Shown: positions 51,972 through 61,542, counted from the first letter of the stretch. The stretch: DNA of 64,000 nt from Methylotuvimicrobium alcaliphilum 20Z (GCF_000968535.2 NC_016112.1:1302001-1366000), one strand, 5' to 3'. Notes: generated by a model from the letters alone, not told the origin. Program-made: numbers and translations.

Positions 51972-52597
51972 AATGGGGTGCGATTATTTTAACGGCATGG
52001 CTTATGGCCGGTTGCGTGCCGCGTCAACGGCTCGATCTCGATACGTTTTATGCGCATCAGCCGAGGTCGATTTTAGTCGTTCCGGTCGTTAACGAGTCTC
52101 CCGAAGTCACTGCGCAATCGGTTTTTATCAGCACCATAAGCCGGCCTTTGGCTGAGCGGGGCTATTATGTTTTTCCGGTTTATCTGACGGATATGATACT
52201 GCGCGATTTCGGTCTCGTGGAAGCCGGACATATTCATCAAATGCCGGTGGATCGGTTTTTTGAGTTGTTCGGCGCCGATGCGGTGTTGTTCGTCACGATC
52301 AAAGATTGGAGTACCAAATATTTGGTGGTGGCCTCGTCGGTCGTGGTCTCGATGGAATACGTTCTGAAAGATGCCAAAACGGGCTTGGTTTTGTGGGAAA
52401 ACCAGCAGACTTACACGCACGATTCCGGCGGCGGTGGTCATCCGATTGCGATGGCGGTAGCGGCAGCGATCAATGCATTGGTTACCGATTATTTGCCGTT
52501 GGCGAGGAAAGCCAATTTCATGGCCTTTGCGCCCCCGAAAGGCTTGCCGGCGGGGCCTTATCATCCTGAGTACAAAAAGGATCATGAGCGGTTTTAG
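51968..52597 (+). CDS. GNA1162-family (DUF799) lipoprotein
   Basis: 209 aa. Lipobox AWLMAGCVPR, then SILVVPVVNESPEVTAQSVF and GADAVLFVTIKDWSTKYLV. The family is known from Neisseria GNA1162, with the same three-gene order. The three probably form an envelope complex. A hairpin terminator follows at 52673. Confidence 0.87.
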   Translation: MKWGAIILTAWLMAGCVPRQRLDLDTFYAHQPRSILVVPVVNESPEVTAQSVFISTISRPLAERGYYVFPVYLTDMILRDFGLVEAGHIHQMPVDRFFELFGADAVLFVTIKDWSTKYLVVASSVVVSMEYVLKDAKTGLVLWENQQTYTHDSGGGGHPIAMAVAAAINALVTDYLPLARKANFMAFAPPKGLPAGPYHPEYKKDHERF

Positions 52598-52672
52598 TTG
52601 AGATGTTGGGTTCGATCCCGCGCGGGGCCGGATGTTCTGTGGGAGCGATCCCCTGAACGTCCCTCGTCTACC

Positions 52673-52749
52673 AAAAAGGGGTCAGGTTACTTTTTGCTTT
52701 CTGATTGGATTAAGAGCAAGCGACAAGAAAGTAACCTGACCCCTTTTTT
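52673..52749. terminator. Perfect 20-bp inverted repeat with T-run
   Basis: AAAAGGGGTCAGGTTACTTT pairs exactly with AAAGTAACCTGACCCCTTTT, and a T run follows. It can act as a bidirectional terminator. Its core resembles the GGGGTCAGGTAC hairpin at 33615, suggesting a dispersed family. Confidence 0.75.
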
Positions 52750-52800
52750 GTGATAAATGGCATCGAGGTCTCATTAGCTAAGATGGCAATAAACAACTTA

Positions 52801-53161
52801 CCTGATTAGCAAGTTTCTTCAGCTAAAGCCCAAAGATCAGCATATCCCTAGCAGGACAGGGTTCGCAAACCATGCGCGTCAAGCTAAAAACGGCCAACCC
52901 ACATCACGCTCTTTCCCAAGCTCCAGCTTGGGAAAGAGCCCCCCGGAAGCTCCAGCTTCCTGAGACCGACACAACCTCCGCATATTCTCAATCAACCCCG
53001 ACCCGCTCGTTCAATCTTTCTTGATTGTCGGGAAGCTAGAGCTTCCTGAACAGGTTACCTAAGCTGGAGCTTGGGTAACAGCATATTTTAGTTTTTGCGA
53101 CTACGACTGGCCCCTACTCGGACACTTGGCTTCGGCAAGCTGAAGCATCTTGCTAATCAGG
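52801..53161. mobile_element. Family B MITE, copy 4 (long variant, inverted), with 8-bp duplication
   Basis: Ends CCTGATTAGCAAG and CTTGCTAATCAGG flanked by ACAACTTA at 52793-52800 and 53162-53169. The middle is replaced by about 230 bp of unrelated passenger with hairpins (CCCAAGCTCCAGCTTGGG; GGAAGCTCCAGCTTCC). The element is 361 bp and shows that different cargo can be carried by the same ends. Confidence 0.88.
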
Positions 53162-53263
53162 ACAACTTATGTATAACGATGAGCGGAGGACCGTGGGAAC
53201 CAAAAAAAAAATCTCTTCGCTGTTTTCTGGCCCCCCTGTCTAGTAAAAGATTTGAAAGATTCG

Positions 53264-53761
53264 TTAAGAATTTGCATAGCTATTCAAACGTAGCATCAAA
53301 GTCATAGTATGCTGCGGCGACTCCTGAAAACCGTAATGCTCGTAGAACTGTTTCGCACGATCATTGAGGGCATGGACAAGCAATGCGCGAACGCCTGTGT
53401 TTTGTGATACGACAAGCGCACGTTTTACGGCGTCTTGCAGCATGGCGGCGCCCAACTTAATACCCTGCGCCCGGCGATCTACGGCCAACCTGCCAAGCAC
53501 CATGACCGGAACGGGATCAGGCATGTTGCGGCGAATTGCACTCGTCGCCAATTGGTGGGATATCGCGCCAGCAGCCATGGCGTAGTAACCCCGCACACGC
53601 CCACCTTCATCAACGACCACAAACGTTCTACTGGCTCCGCTGAGTTGGTTGCTCATCGCTCGGCGTTTGAGCCAGTCATCCAGTGTATGTTCACCGCACT
53701 CGAAATCATTCAATAGGTGTGTGGGAGCAAGCGGTTGAGGTGCGGATAGCGTCAAGTTCAT
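53264..53761 (-). CDS. GNAT acetyltransferase toxin (TacT-like)
   Basis: 165 aa. FECGEHTLDDWLKRRAMSNQ and VMVLGRLAVDRRAQGIKLGA hold the GNAT acetyl-CoA loop (RxxGxG-like). YEHYGFQESPQHTMTLMLRL ends the fold. It follows a DUF1778 antitoxin gene with 4-nt overlap. Such toxins acetylate charged tRNA and stop translation. Confidence 0.87.
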   Translation of the reverse strand: MNLTLSAPQPLAPTHLLNDFECGEHTLDDWLKRRAMSNQLSGASRTFVVVDEGGRVRGYYAMAAGAISHQLATSAIRRNMPDPVPVMVLGRLAVDRRAQGIKLGAAMLQDAVKRALVVSQNTGVRALLVHALNDRAKQFYEHYGFQESPQHTMTLMLRLNSYANS

Positions 53762-54030
53762 TCTTTATTATTTTCCCAAGGCGGCTTAACCGCCATCAGT
53801 CGCTCCAGGCCGACATTGGGCTTCGGCGGCGCGTCTAGCATTGCAGTGAACTTTTGGAATTGATCCGCATCCATGCCGAAAAAGACTTGGTCAAGTAAAA
53901 CCGACTGGGCACGTTCACAAGCAGCTTCCAGCATGAAGTCCGAACGGTTTTTGCCTAGCAGATTAGCTGCATGATCAATGAGATCTCGCTGTTCCGGCAA
54001 GGCACGTAGATTGATAGAAGCTGCGCGCAT
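53758..54030 (-). CDS. DUF1778 antitoxin (TacA-like)
   Basis: 90 aa. An RHH domain is seen in ASINLRALPEQRDLIDHAAN then LLGKNRSDFMLEAACERAQ; the C terminus (DQFQKFTAMLDAPPKPNVG) wraps the toxin in homologues. A GNAT toxin gene overlaps its end. Confidence 0.87.
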   Translation of the reverse strand: MRAASINLRALPEQRDLIDHAANLLGKNRSDFMLEAACERAQSVLLDQVFFGMDADQFQKFTAMLDAPPKPNVGLERLMAVKPPWENNKE

Positions 54031-54211
54031 AGCGATCTCCTTATGTGGTTACAATAGATATACAAATGGTAGTGTCGTGTGTAGTTGTTGTCAACACAAA
54101 GTTCCTTGTTTCCACTGCTCCAGCGTGGGAATGCATACCGATCTTGTTGCTGTAGCCAAGGTATGGGTTCCCACGGAGGACCGAGGGAACCAGAAAAGCA
54201 TCCTGCTTCAT

Positions 54212-56737
54212 CTAGGCCAATCGCCTTTTCCTCGGCACTTGTTTGCCAGATTCGGTCGTGACCATGTCGATGTATTCCCTTTTTTGCTCCGGCCCGTAGC
54301 TGACATGAATCGGCCGGTTTTCGTCGTAAAAATACAATCGGTCGAACGGCGTGTTTTCGGCGATCCAGTCGGCGACTTCGCGCATGTTTTCGTCCTCGAC
54401 GATAAAGTCGACTGCAGCGCCGAGACGAGGGCAGATCAAATTGTTTCGCGTGTTGCGTTCGTGTGCGGCATGTTGGTCTAGTTTCGGCGCGACGCGCTTT
54501 TTGATCAGCTTACCCAGCTCATGCGAGCAAAAGCCGTAGGTCAGGCGAAACATGCCGAAATAGTCGATCGCAGGATCGAGTATGTTGACGGCCAAGTCGT
54601 ACAGTGCGTTATAGCTGTCCGGCTGTTTGGGCAGATTTAGCAGGCCGGTGTTTTGTTGCGTTTCGCCGCATTCGATCAAGTGCCGATAGGTCAAATAACC
54701 GCCGCAATTGTCGTCGAGATTCGGAAGGCTTCGGCTGCGGATCAGTTCGAAGTCGTCGATTTCCCAGCGATGCTTGGCCAAGGTTTCGCGAAATTCGCCC
54801 GGTTTCGGGCCGTATCTGCTCAGGTCGAACAGATCCAGCGCTTGAAGTTGTTCGTCGAAATTTAATTGTTGTGCGTAATGCGGGAATTCTTCGTTGATGT
54901 AGCGCGATTTCAAGTACAAATAGGTCGGCTCGAATTCCTCGCCGTATTGAAACAGATCGAAAGTTTGTTCGCGTAGGTTGATTTTGACGCGTTCGAGCAA
55001 ACGCGGCAGAGGTTGGCCGGTAAAGTCGTCGTAGCGCATTAGGCTCAGCTTTCCGGATTGACTATGAATCTTGATTAGATCCGTTTGGTCGATGTCGCCA
55101 TACAATACCGTTGCGCAGCCGATGTAAATGCGCAGTAGCGCCGGTAGGCGGTCGACTAGGCTGGTATGCAGATACAAAGCGTGTTCGTCATCGAAATAGC
55201 CTAAACCTTGTTCTGTGGCTTGGCGACATGTTGTTTCGATCGATTCGGCATTGCTGATTTGAAATAGAACCGAGCGAGCGTTGGCAACGGCATTTTTATA
55301 GTCGCCGAAAAAGGCTTTAATGTCGCGCTGTAAGCCGCTTTCCAAGTGTTTATAAGGTTTGCGTTTGGAAAAAGTCTGCAAGGCAAGGTAGGTTAGAAAG
55401 TCGTCGATGCGGCTTTGCCGCGCTTGTTCCAGTAAATCTTCTTCAAACTGTTCGAGCATGAAGCGCAAGGCTTTATTGGCTGTGCCGAAGGCTTCGGTGA
55501 GCGCTATTAATTCCGGGATTTCGGTTTTGTCCGGCAGGCGTCCGAGAGCTAAGGTTTGTTGCCAAAGCGGATCGAGTAAATGCCGATAGGTTTGGTATAT
55601 TTTCTCTCGGCGCGACAGTTTCGGCTGCGGCGGGCCGAAAGGACGTTGCGGTACGCGCAGAATATTTCGACGGCTGCGTTGCCGGTTTAATAAAAAACGC
55701 TGTTCGGCGTCTTGATCCTTGAAGATAAAGAAGATGCCGGGGGCGACAGGAATCGCGTCCGTGACTAGCGTGTCGCTTAAAAATTCTTTGAGTTCGGTTT
55801 GCGTGTAATATTTTTGGAAGGTATTGCGCTGCGTTATGACGCCATCGTTATAGGGTTGGCCTTTCAATGCGTTTTGGTTGAACAGCATCGCCGAAACGAC
55901 CAAGATTTGCCGGGTTAGTCGGTAGGCGCCGATGAGTGCTTCCAGGCGTTCTTGGTAGTCTTCGATCACGTTAATGACAAATCCCAGGTTGACGATATCC
56001 GCTTCTTGCTTAAGTTGGTCCGGCGCGTAATGAGGGTCCCAGCCGGCGACAGGAATCGAATTGGCTTTGAGATTGCGAATATCGTCGCCTTTACCGCAAC
56101 CGTAATCGAATACCGATAGGTTGCTGTCTAAAAATCCGTGTCGGGCCAAGCATTGCATCGGTGCGGACAAATTACTACGAGACAGTGCGGTCAAATGCCG
56201 AACAATCGAAGCGGACGGGCTATCTGCCAAGGTGTCCGTTGGCGTGTCGACTTCGTTGCCGATCGGTACGAATTGTCCGTCGATTAGCTGAAAGCCTTTT
56301 TCGGCAATCAACGCATCCCAAGCTTGTTTAAAGCCGATTGTGACCGGATTATCGAACAGGCCGAGTTGTTCGGCGGTAGCGGTGAGTTCTCGGTATTCCG
56401 GGTTGCGGGGATGCTGTTCGCCGAGTAATAGTTCTTTGCGGTGCAGAATGGGGGGATTGTATGAGTCTTGATAGCTGCGTTTTTCGACTCGTTTGTTGTT
56501 TAAATCGATGCGATAACTTGTTGCCAGGACAGGAAAGGGGGTGTCGAAAAAATCCGGATAATGCAGCAGGGATATGGCCGTTCCGTTGATTTCATATTTG
56601 ACGATATTGTAATCGTGCTCCGCACGGCAACGGCTTAACTTCTCCGCTTCGGTAATTCGTTGTTGAACTTCGAGGGATTGTTCGCCGTTTAAGCTGAAAT
56701 GCCAATAAATATGGTTGAGGACTTTTTTGCCGATCAT
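54212..56737 (-). CDS. DNA phosphorothioation-associated putative methyltransferase
   Basis: 841 aa, the usual size of the family (TIGR04096). The N-terminal part has ISLLHYPDFFDTPFPVLATS and DSYNPPILHRKELLL. A SAM-binding core follows at about residues 210-290: VFDYGCGKGDDIRNLKAN, then AGWDPHYAP and VNLGFVINVIEDYQER. The C-terminal half is helical. This family is found near dnd genes. It lies 15 bp downstream of the cysteine desulfurase gene. Its reaction has not been established. dndBCDE are not in the window. Confidence 0.87.
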   Translation of the reverse strand: MIGKKVLNHIYWHFSLNGEQSLEVQQRITEAEKLSRCRAEHDYNIVKYEINGTAISLLHYPDFFDTPFPVLATSYRIDLNNKRVEKRSYQDSYNPPILHRKELLLGEQHPRNPEYRELTATAEQLGLFDNPVTIGFKQAWDALIAEKGFQLIDGQFVPIGNEVDTPTDTLADSPSASIVRHLTALSRSNLSAPMQCLARHGFLDSNLSVFDYGCGKGDDIRNLKANSIPVAGWDPHYAPDQLKQEADIVNLGFVINVIEDYQERLEALIGAYRLTRQILVVSAMLFNQNALKGQPYNDGVITQRNTFQKYYTQTELKEFLSDTLVTDAIPVAPGIFFIFKDQDAEQRFLLNRQRSRRNILRVPQRPFGPPQPKLSRREKIYQTYRHLLDPLWQQTLALGRLPDKTEIPELIALTEAFGTANKALRFMLEQFEEDLLEQARQSRIDDFLTYLALQTFSKRKPYKHLESGLQRDIKAFFGDYKNAVANARSVLFQISNAESIETTCRQATEQGLGYFDDEHALYLHTSLVDRLPALLRIYIGCATVLYGDIDQTDLIKIHSQSGKLSLMRYDDFTGQPLPRLLERVKINLREQTFDLFQYGEEFEPTYLYLKSRYINEEFPHYAQQLNFDEQLQALDLFDLSRYGPKPGEFRETLAKHRWEIDDFELIRSRSLPNLDDNCGGYLTYRHLIECGETQQNTGLLNLPKQPDSYNALYDLAVNILDPAIDYFGMFRLTYGFCSHELGKLIKKRVAPKLDQHAAHERNTRNNLICPRLGAAVDFIVEDENMREVADWIAENTPFDRLYFYDENRPIHVSYGPEQKREYIDMVTTESGKQVPRKRRLA

Positions 56738-56752
56738 ATAACGAATTACCGC

Positions 56753-57916
56753 TTAGGTCAGGGCAAGCTCTCTTAAACGAGTGACTTCCGAAATGATCGC
56801 GTCTCCCGCATTTAGGATTTCAGCCTCGGTTGTATAGCGTCCGAAGCTTATTCTGACCGCGCCGTAAAGTCTATCGCCTTCAATCGCCATTGCTCGTAGG
56901 ACATAAGAGGCTTCGATGGCGCCGCTATTACAAGCGGAACCCGATGCAATCGCGAGGCGATCTCTTAAGGCGATAATTAGCGAGTCGGAACCGACGTTGT
57001 CGAAGCTGACATTGAGGATATTTGGAAGCGTATGCGTTTGTCCGCCGTTGAGGGTAACGCCTTCGATTCGATGCAAGCTATTTATCAGTGTTCGTTTTAA
57101 CTGTCGGCAATGTTCGAAATCGTTCGATAAGTTTTCGTGGGCGATCTTGAAGGCGTTTGCCATGCCGGCAATTTGATGGCTTGCTAAGGTGCCTGGGCGT
57201 AGGTTGTGTTCTTGTCCGCCGCCATGCATCATCGGTGTGAGCCGGGTTTTTTTGCGGTTGCGAACATACAAGCCGCCGATGCCTTTAGGTCCGTAAAATT
57301 TATGCGCCGAGATAGACAGTAAATCAATCGGCGTTTTTGATAAGTCTATCGCTAGTTTACCTGCGCTTTGGGCGGCATCGACATGAAAGAATAAGTTTGT
57401 GTCGGCGAGGGCGTCTGCGATTTGTTCGATTGGTTGTATGACGCCGGTTTCGTTGTTGACATGCATGATCGTCACCATAATCGTCTCGTCCGTGACCGCG
57501 TTCAGCAAGTCTTTCGTGTTAATCATGCCTTCCCTATTGGGGGATAGATATGTCACCGAAAAACCTTCGCTTTCCAGATATTTGCAAGTGTCTAAGACCG
57601 ATTTATGTTCAATTGCCGATGTGATAATGTGCCGGCCCCGATCTCGATAGGTTAGTGCAATCCCTTTGATGGCAAGGTTATTGGATTCCGTAGCGCCGGA
57701 AGTGAAAATAAAATCTTTGGCATGGGCACCGATTAATTCGGCGATTTGAGTGCGTGCGCGTTCAACAGCGGATTCCGCCGCTTCTCCTAAGCAGTGTTGA
57801 GTTGAGGCGGGGTTGGCGAAGAGGCCCGATTGCGTTAAATAGGGCAGCATGGCTTCCACTGCTTCAGGCGCCGTCGGTGTGGTTGCGGCATAATCGAGAT
57901 AAATTGGGGTATTCAA
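56753..57916 (-). CDS. Cysteine desulfurase, DndA/IscS type
   Basis: 387 aa PLP enzyme. Visible motifs: IYLDYAATTPTAPEAVEAML, TSGATESNNLAIKG, HVDAAQSAGK and the PLP Lys in SISAHKFYGPKGIG (about residue 205), then the catalytic Cys in ASGSACNSGAIEASYVLRAM (about 325). TTG start; no ATG nearby. Next to a phosphorothioation-associated methyltransferase, so DndA is likely; it mobilises S from Cys. A housekeeping IscS is the alternative, but isc partners are absent. Confidence 0.85.
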   Translation of the reverse strand: MNTPIYLDYAATTPTAPEAVEAMLPYLTQSGLFANPASTQHCLGEAAESAVERARTQIAELIGAHAKDFIFTSGATESNNLAIKGIALTYRDRGRHIITSAIEHKSVLDTCKYLESEGFSVTYLSPNREGMINTKDLLNAVTDETIMVTIMHVNNETGVIQPIEQIADALADTNLFFHVDAAQSAGKLAIDLSKTPIDLLSISAHKFYGPKGIGGLYVRNRKKTRLTPMMHGGGQEHNLRPGTLASHQIAGMANAFKIAHENLSNDFEHCRQLKRTLINSLHRIEGVTLNGGQTHTLPNILNVSFDNVGSDSLIIALRDRLAIASGSACNSGAIEASYVLRAMAIEGDRLYGAVRISFGRYTTEAEILNAGDAIISEVTRLRELALT

Positions 57917-58553
57917 GTTATTCTAGGATTCGGTTGATGACTAAATTGCCTGGATTCTATCAAATTGGCCAATCCAGTGAGAGTTAGTTTTGTCTGGTTC
58001 TAGCGCTGGAGCGATGGGAACGGGAAAAAGCCTATTTCCAACAGTTTTAGGAAAGTTGTTGACAAAGCAAGATAATCGTTTCAATCTTCTCTTTTACTAA
58101 ATCCTATCTCACTACCTTTAAGTTATCAAAAAACATCATTCTAGAATGGATTACAGGAACCAAAAAGCTAAGACGATTTTGGTTTGAAAGTATCCATATT
58201 GCTTGGGTGCGGGCATTAACCTAAAAAGAGTAGTTGGTAAGTGTTGTAGACCGTTCGTGCTGAGCCAAGTCGAAGCATGAAGGGTCTACAACCCTTACAC
58301 CGGGTTGGTGAAGCCTCAAACTACTGTTCACCCTTCGACAGGGCTCAGGGCGAACGGTAGTTTGAAGCTCTCAACTGCTCTTTTTAGGATTAAGGCTTAA
58401 CTTAACGATAGGCTAGGCTTACCGGCAAACAGTTTGGCCGATACGAGTTCCTCGACATCATGCAATTGGAATTTATTGTCTTATGGGTCGGGTAAATTAT
58501 CGGAAACAGCAAGAAGTAAAAGCTTTTAATTTTGTACTTTGGCGGAAAATTCA
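57917..58553. repeat. Gap with family D element (58215-58392)
   Basis: No gene. The family D copy has ends TTAACCTAAAAAGAG and CTCTTTTTAGGATTAA, with inner palindromes GTTGTAGACCGTTCGTGC and CAAACTACTGTTCACCC. The rest shows nothing recognised except AT-rich sequence before the next gene. Confidence 0.65.
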
Positions 58554-59393
58554 ATGAATCAGCTTACACCGGAAGGCTCTTCCATTATCAATCAACTCGC
58601 TCAGCGTTATCATTTCAGCTTTGATGCAGTTTGCAGCCTCCTGCAATCCGTGATCAACGGCAACGGATCGATGGCTCAATTCAATCATCCTGAATTCGGC
58701 GGCTCGGGGCAATGGATGCGCGGCGGAATGATTATGGTGGGCGACATGTTTAATAATCAACTCAAAAACTCTATCTCTGGATTGTGTCAAGAATTGTCCG
58801 ATTTAGTCGCGAGTCAGCCGAATTTGCTTCAAAAGGGGTCTTTCCAGTCGCAATCACAAGGATCTCAGCAGCAAAACAATTATTCCGTAGGACAACAGCA
58901 GCAAAATAGCAACGGGCCGTCGGGACCGGTTAGCTTGTTCGTCCCGCCTTCGAATACTCAGTCCGCAAACTGGTGGCCGGCCGGCTTACAATTTCCTAAC
59001 AGTACGGGGGCACAAAACAATGTACGTTATGCCTATTTTGCGACTATTAACCGGTTGGCGATTGAAGCCAATGGGCATGTAACGCTTTACGACACGCTGG
59101 ATCATCAAATTAGCGGGTTTTCTCAGCAACAGTCGGTAGGCGGTTCTTTGTCTTTTACCAGCCAATACGGTTTGGTCGACGTAAACAGTTTGCCGGTGAT
59201 TTCGGTGGATAACGTGCCAATGGATGCCAAGTCTAAACCTGTCCAGCAGTCGGCTGCACCCAATAAGCCGGTATCTAGTCATGAAGAGGACATTTTTGTG
59301 ACTATCGAAAAGCTGACTGATTTGAAAAATAAAGGCATATTGACTGACGAAGAATACAATGCCAAAAAAGCCGAATTGTTAGGGCGATTATGA
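58554..59393 (+). CDS. SHOCT-domain protein
   Basis: 279 aa. A Gln/Ser/Asn-rich linker (SQSQGSQQQNNYSVGQQQQN, about residues 100-125) joins an N-terminal helical part (ARNYHFSFDAVCSLLQSVIN-like) to a beta part (RYAYFATINRLAIEANGHVT). A C-terminal SHOCT motif reads KLTDLKNKGILTDEEYNAKK. ATG 58554 is preferred over TTG 58539. SHOCT domains join proteins in oligomers; function unknown. Confidence 0.75.
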   Translation: MNQLTPEGSSIINQLAQRYHFSFDAVCSLLQSVINGNGSMAQFNHPEFGGSGQWMRGGMIMVGDMFNNQLKNSISGLCQELSDLVASQPNLLQKGSFQSQSQGSQQQNNYSVGQQQQNSNGPSGPVSLFVPPSNTQSANWWPAGLQFPNSTGAQNNVRYAYFATINRLAIEANGHVTLYDTLDHQISGFSQQQSVGGSLSFTSQYGLVDVNSLPVISVDNVPMDAKSKPVQQSAAPNKPVSSHEEDIFVTIEKLTDLKNKGILTDEEYNAKKAELLGRL

Positions 59394-59792
59394 AGACTTT
59401 GGCATAGTTAACTGTAGCGCGAAATCGCCGTTTCCAAGCTAGGTTGTCGAAAAAAACCATTTTTAGCTAATTGCTGTGTTCCCGCTTTTTAAATTCAAAA
59501 TATTTTTGAAATTATTGGTATTCATAGGCTATTAAGCGCTAGGAGTAGGGTGCGCATCGCGCACCTGGGTTGGGACTTCTTGTCGGTTAGCCGCCGTGGG
59601 AAGGTGCGCGATGCGCACCCTACGGCTACCTCTTACATTCAAGTAAGCGCCGAATGAAATAGCATTGCCATAAAAGCCGCAAACATGACCGCGTGAAGTA
59701 TAATCAGCGGCCGCCTAGTTCGTGGGCGCTCTTATTCCAGCGACAACCGTATTAAACAATGGCTGCTCAAGGAGGGCAAAGTCGAGGCTAAA
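59394..59792. repeat. Gap with a 22-bp-arm hairpin and lost start of the SWIM gene
   Basis: A perfect inverted repeat (59545-59623) has 22-bp arms built on GGGTGCGCATCGCGCACC. From about 59697 in the frame of the next gene, the sequence codes SGRLVRGRSYSSDNRIKQWL, matching SWIM-protein N-terminal text, but no start codon precedes it before the in-frame TGA (about 59692). This suggests a shortened gene. Confidence 0.6.
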
Positions 59793-60479
59793 ATGCGCGG
59801 GAACGTCAATCCCTATTTTGGCGTTTATAAAGAGCCCACTTATCGAGTCAGTGTGCAAATGACCCGACTGTCGGAAACGCAATGGCAAAAAATTATTCAG
59901 CAATTGTCGCAACGCGCCAGTTTTATTTCAAGATTGCTGCTCAATGACATTCCGGAAAACATAGAAACGGTTTTTAAGGATGTCGGCGTACATTTACTGC
60001 CGAACAGTTATAAAGACTTTAAAGTCTCTTGCGATTGTCCGGATTATGCCGTGCCTTGCAAACATATAGCCGGTGTCTGCTATCGATTAGCCGGACAATT
60101 CGATCGGGACCCGTTTTTGTTATTTGAAATGCGAGGCTTGGCGCCGGAAAAACTATTGCAGGACTTGGCGCTGTCACCGCTTGGAAAAGTGTTGAGTGAT
60201 GCTAAAAGCGGCACGGCGGCGGAATTAGCGCCGGTAGAGAGTTTTTACACTCGCCCGAAATTTACGGAAATTCCCGATGAAATTAGCCTAAAAAGCTTTT
60301 GGCAGGGGCGCCACCCTTTACCCAATAGCATAGAACCCAGCGAACCGGCCGCTGTTCCCGCGATGTTAATCAAAAAAGGCGGTGATTTTCCCGCGTTTTG
60401 GCAAAAACAAAATTCATTTATCGAGGTCATGGAGGATTTTTATCTCAGGATGCGAAAGAATACATTGAAGGAGTTATGA
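59793..60479 (+). CDS. SWIM zinc-finger protein (5' truncated)
   Basis: 228 aa as read from ATG 59793. The SWIM motif is KVSCDCPDYAVPCKHIAGV (CxC-xn-CxH, about residue 90). Homologues carry about 60-80 further N-terminal residues including a GRSY strand, which is present upstream in frame without start. The gene is thus N-terminally incomplete or starts late. Often linked to SNF2 helicases, but none is next to it. Confidence 0.72.
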   Translation: MRGNVNPYFGVYKEPTYRVSVQMTRLSETQWQKIIQQLSQRASFISRLLLNDIPENIETVFKDVGVHLLPNSYKDFKVSCDCPDYAVPCKHIAGVCYRLAGQFDRDPFLLFEMRGLAPEKLLQDLALSPLGKVLSDAKSGTAAELAPVESFYTRPKFTEIPDEISLKSFWQGRHPLPNSIEPSEPAAVPAMLIKKGGDFPAFWQKQNSFIEVMEDFYLRMRKNTLKEL

Positions 60480-60909
60480 CCCCATAGGCGCCAGCTTAAT
60501 GTCTATTCTATAATGCATTTGTGGCTTTATTCGTCATATCGACATGGATTGCCGATATTCAGGTTACATGATTGTGAAGCTAAGCATTGCCATCCCTGGC
60601 TCTGGATTCCGCCAATCCCTGGCGGAATGTCGCGTTTTTCCTCAAGTTGGCGCCTATGAGTTATGATCCTACTCCCTTTATACTCAAAAATTAGCAGGTA
60701 GCCCGTATGCTGCGTAGCGGAATACGGGAATGGCGTGGCTCCGAGCTCCCCGGATTGTGCGCTACGCTTCATCCGGGCTATACGCTGCTGAGCCCTTAGG
60801 CTACGCTCAGGAGAACCGCCGTCACGGCGTCCTGCCAAGCGAGTTACCGAACCCTCAACAACGCTCATAGTTCCAGGACGTTATTTGTCACGAAATCCTT
60901 AGCTGATAC
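60480..60909. repeat. Gap with minor repeats
   Basis: A partial family A sequence (60580-60640, GATTCCGCCAATCCCTGGCG), and an imperfect inverted repeat at about 60692-60785 with GTAGCCCGTATGCTGCG and CTTCATCCGGGCTA ends. A GAGTTACCGAACCCTCAAC tail precedes the methyltransferase stop. No gene seen. Confidence 0.55.
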
Positions 60910-61542
60910 TTATGAACAAACACTCCCTGCAACGATCGCTAGCCAAGGCTGCTCATGAGCGGGTTTGCCTTTGGGGCGGTAATAATGATCGAGCACGGTG
61001 AAGCCGGCTTCCTCGAGATACTGCTTACTGGTTTCGAATGTCATGAAATGACCATAGCGTTGCCCGGACCAACCTTCCTCGTCATTACCGCGCGGATTCG
61101 AGGAAAATAAAATGCCGCCGGGCTTTAATGTTGTATGCAAGATTTTGAGTACGCGCAACAGCTCCCGGCTCGGCACATGAAATAACGAGGCATTGGCGAA
61201 GATGCCATCGAAACGTTGCTTGGCAAGGTTTAGGTTAAGGAAATTTTGATGCAGAATCTCGCAGCCTGTAAGACTGCGGGCCATCGCGCAAAACGCCTCG
61301 CAACCGTCTAGGCCGATCGGTCGATGTCCCAGAGACTTAAAATAGTGAATATCCCGACCAGGCCCGCAGCCCAAATCTAAAATATCCAGCGCTTTATCTT
61401 TAGGCAACTGGGCTAAAAAGGCCGCGTAGTTCTGAGCCACGTCATGATCTTTGGTGCCCAGCCAAAAGGATTCGGCGTTGTGTTGATAATGACTGAGCGT
61501 CAATGATTCAATGTGAGCTAAGTCTTCTTCTTTGCGTTCCAT
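60910..61542 (-). CDS. Class I SAM-dependent methyltransferase
   Basis: 210 aa. Motif I LDILDLGCGPGRDIHYFKSL (about residue 54) with PIGLDGCEAFC as the acidic strand and FDGIFANASLFHVPSRELLR (post-I). It resembles the methyltransferase at 30063, but the C terminus differs. Located 62 bp downstream of a DsbA-family gene on the same strand. Substrate unknown. Confidence 0.82.
   Translation of the reverse strand: MERKEEDLAHIESLTLSHYQHNAESFWLGTKDHDVAQNYAAFLAQLPKDKALDILDLGCGPGRDIHYFKSLGHRPIGLDGCEAFCAMARSLTGCEILHQNFLNLNLAKQRFDGIFANASLFHVPSRELLRVLKILHTTLKPGGILFSSNPRGNDEEGWSGQRYGHFMTFETSKQYLEEAGFTVLDHYYRPKGKPAHEQPWLAIVAGSVCS

Noticed and set aside
53095-53307. 70-codon frame near the GNAT gene
   Set aside because: Starts inside a family B MITE and ends antisense to the GNAT gene.
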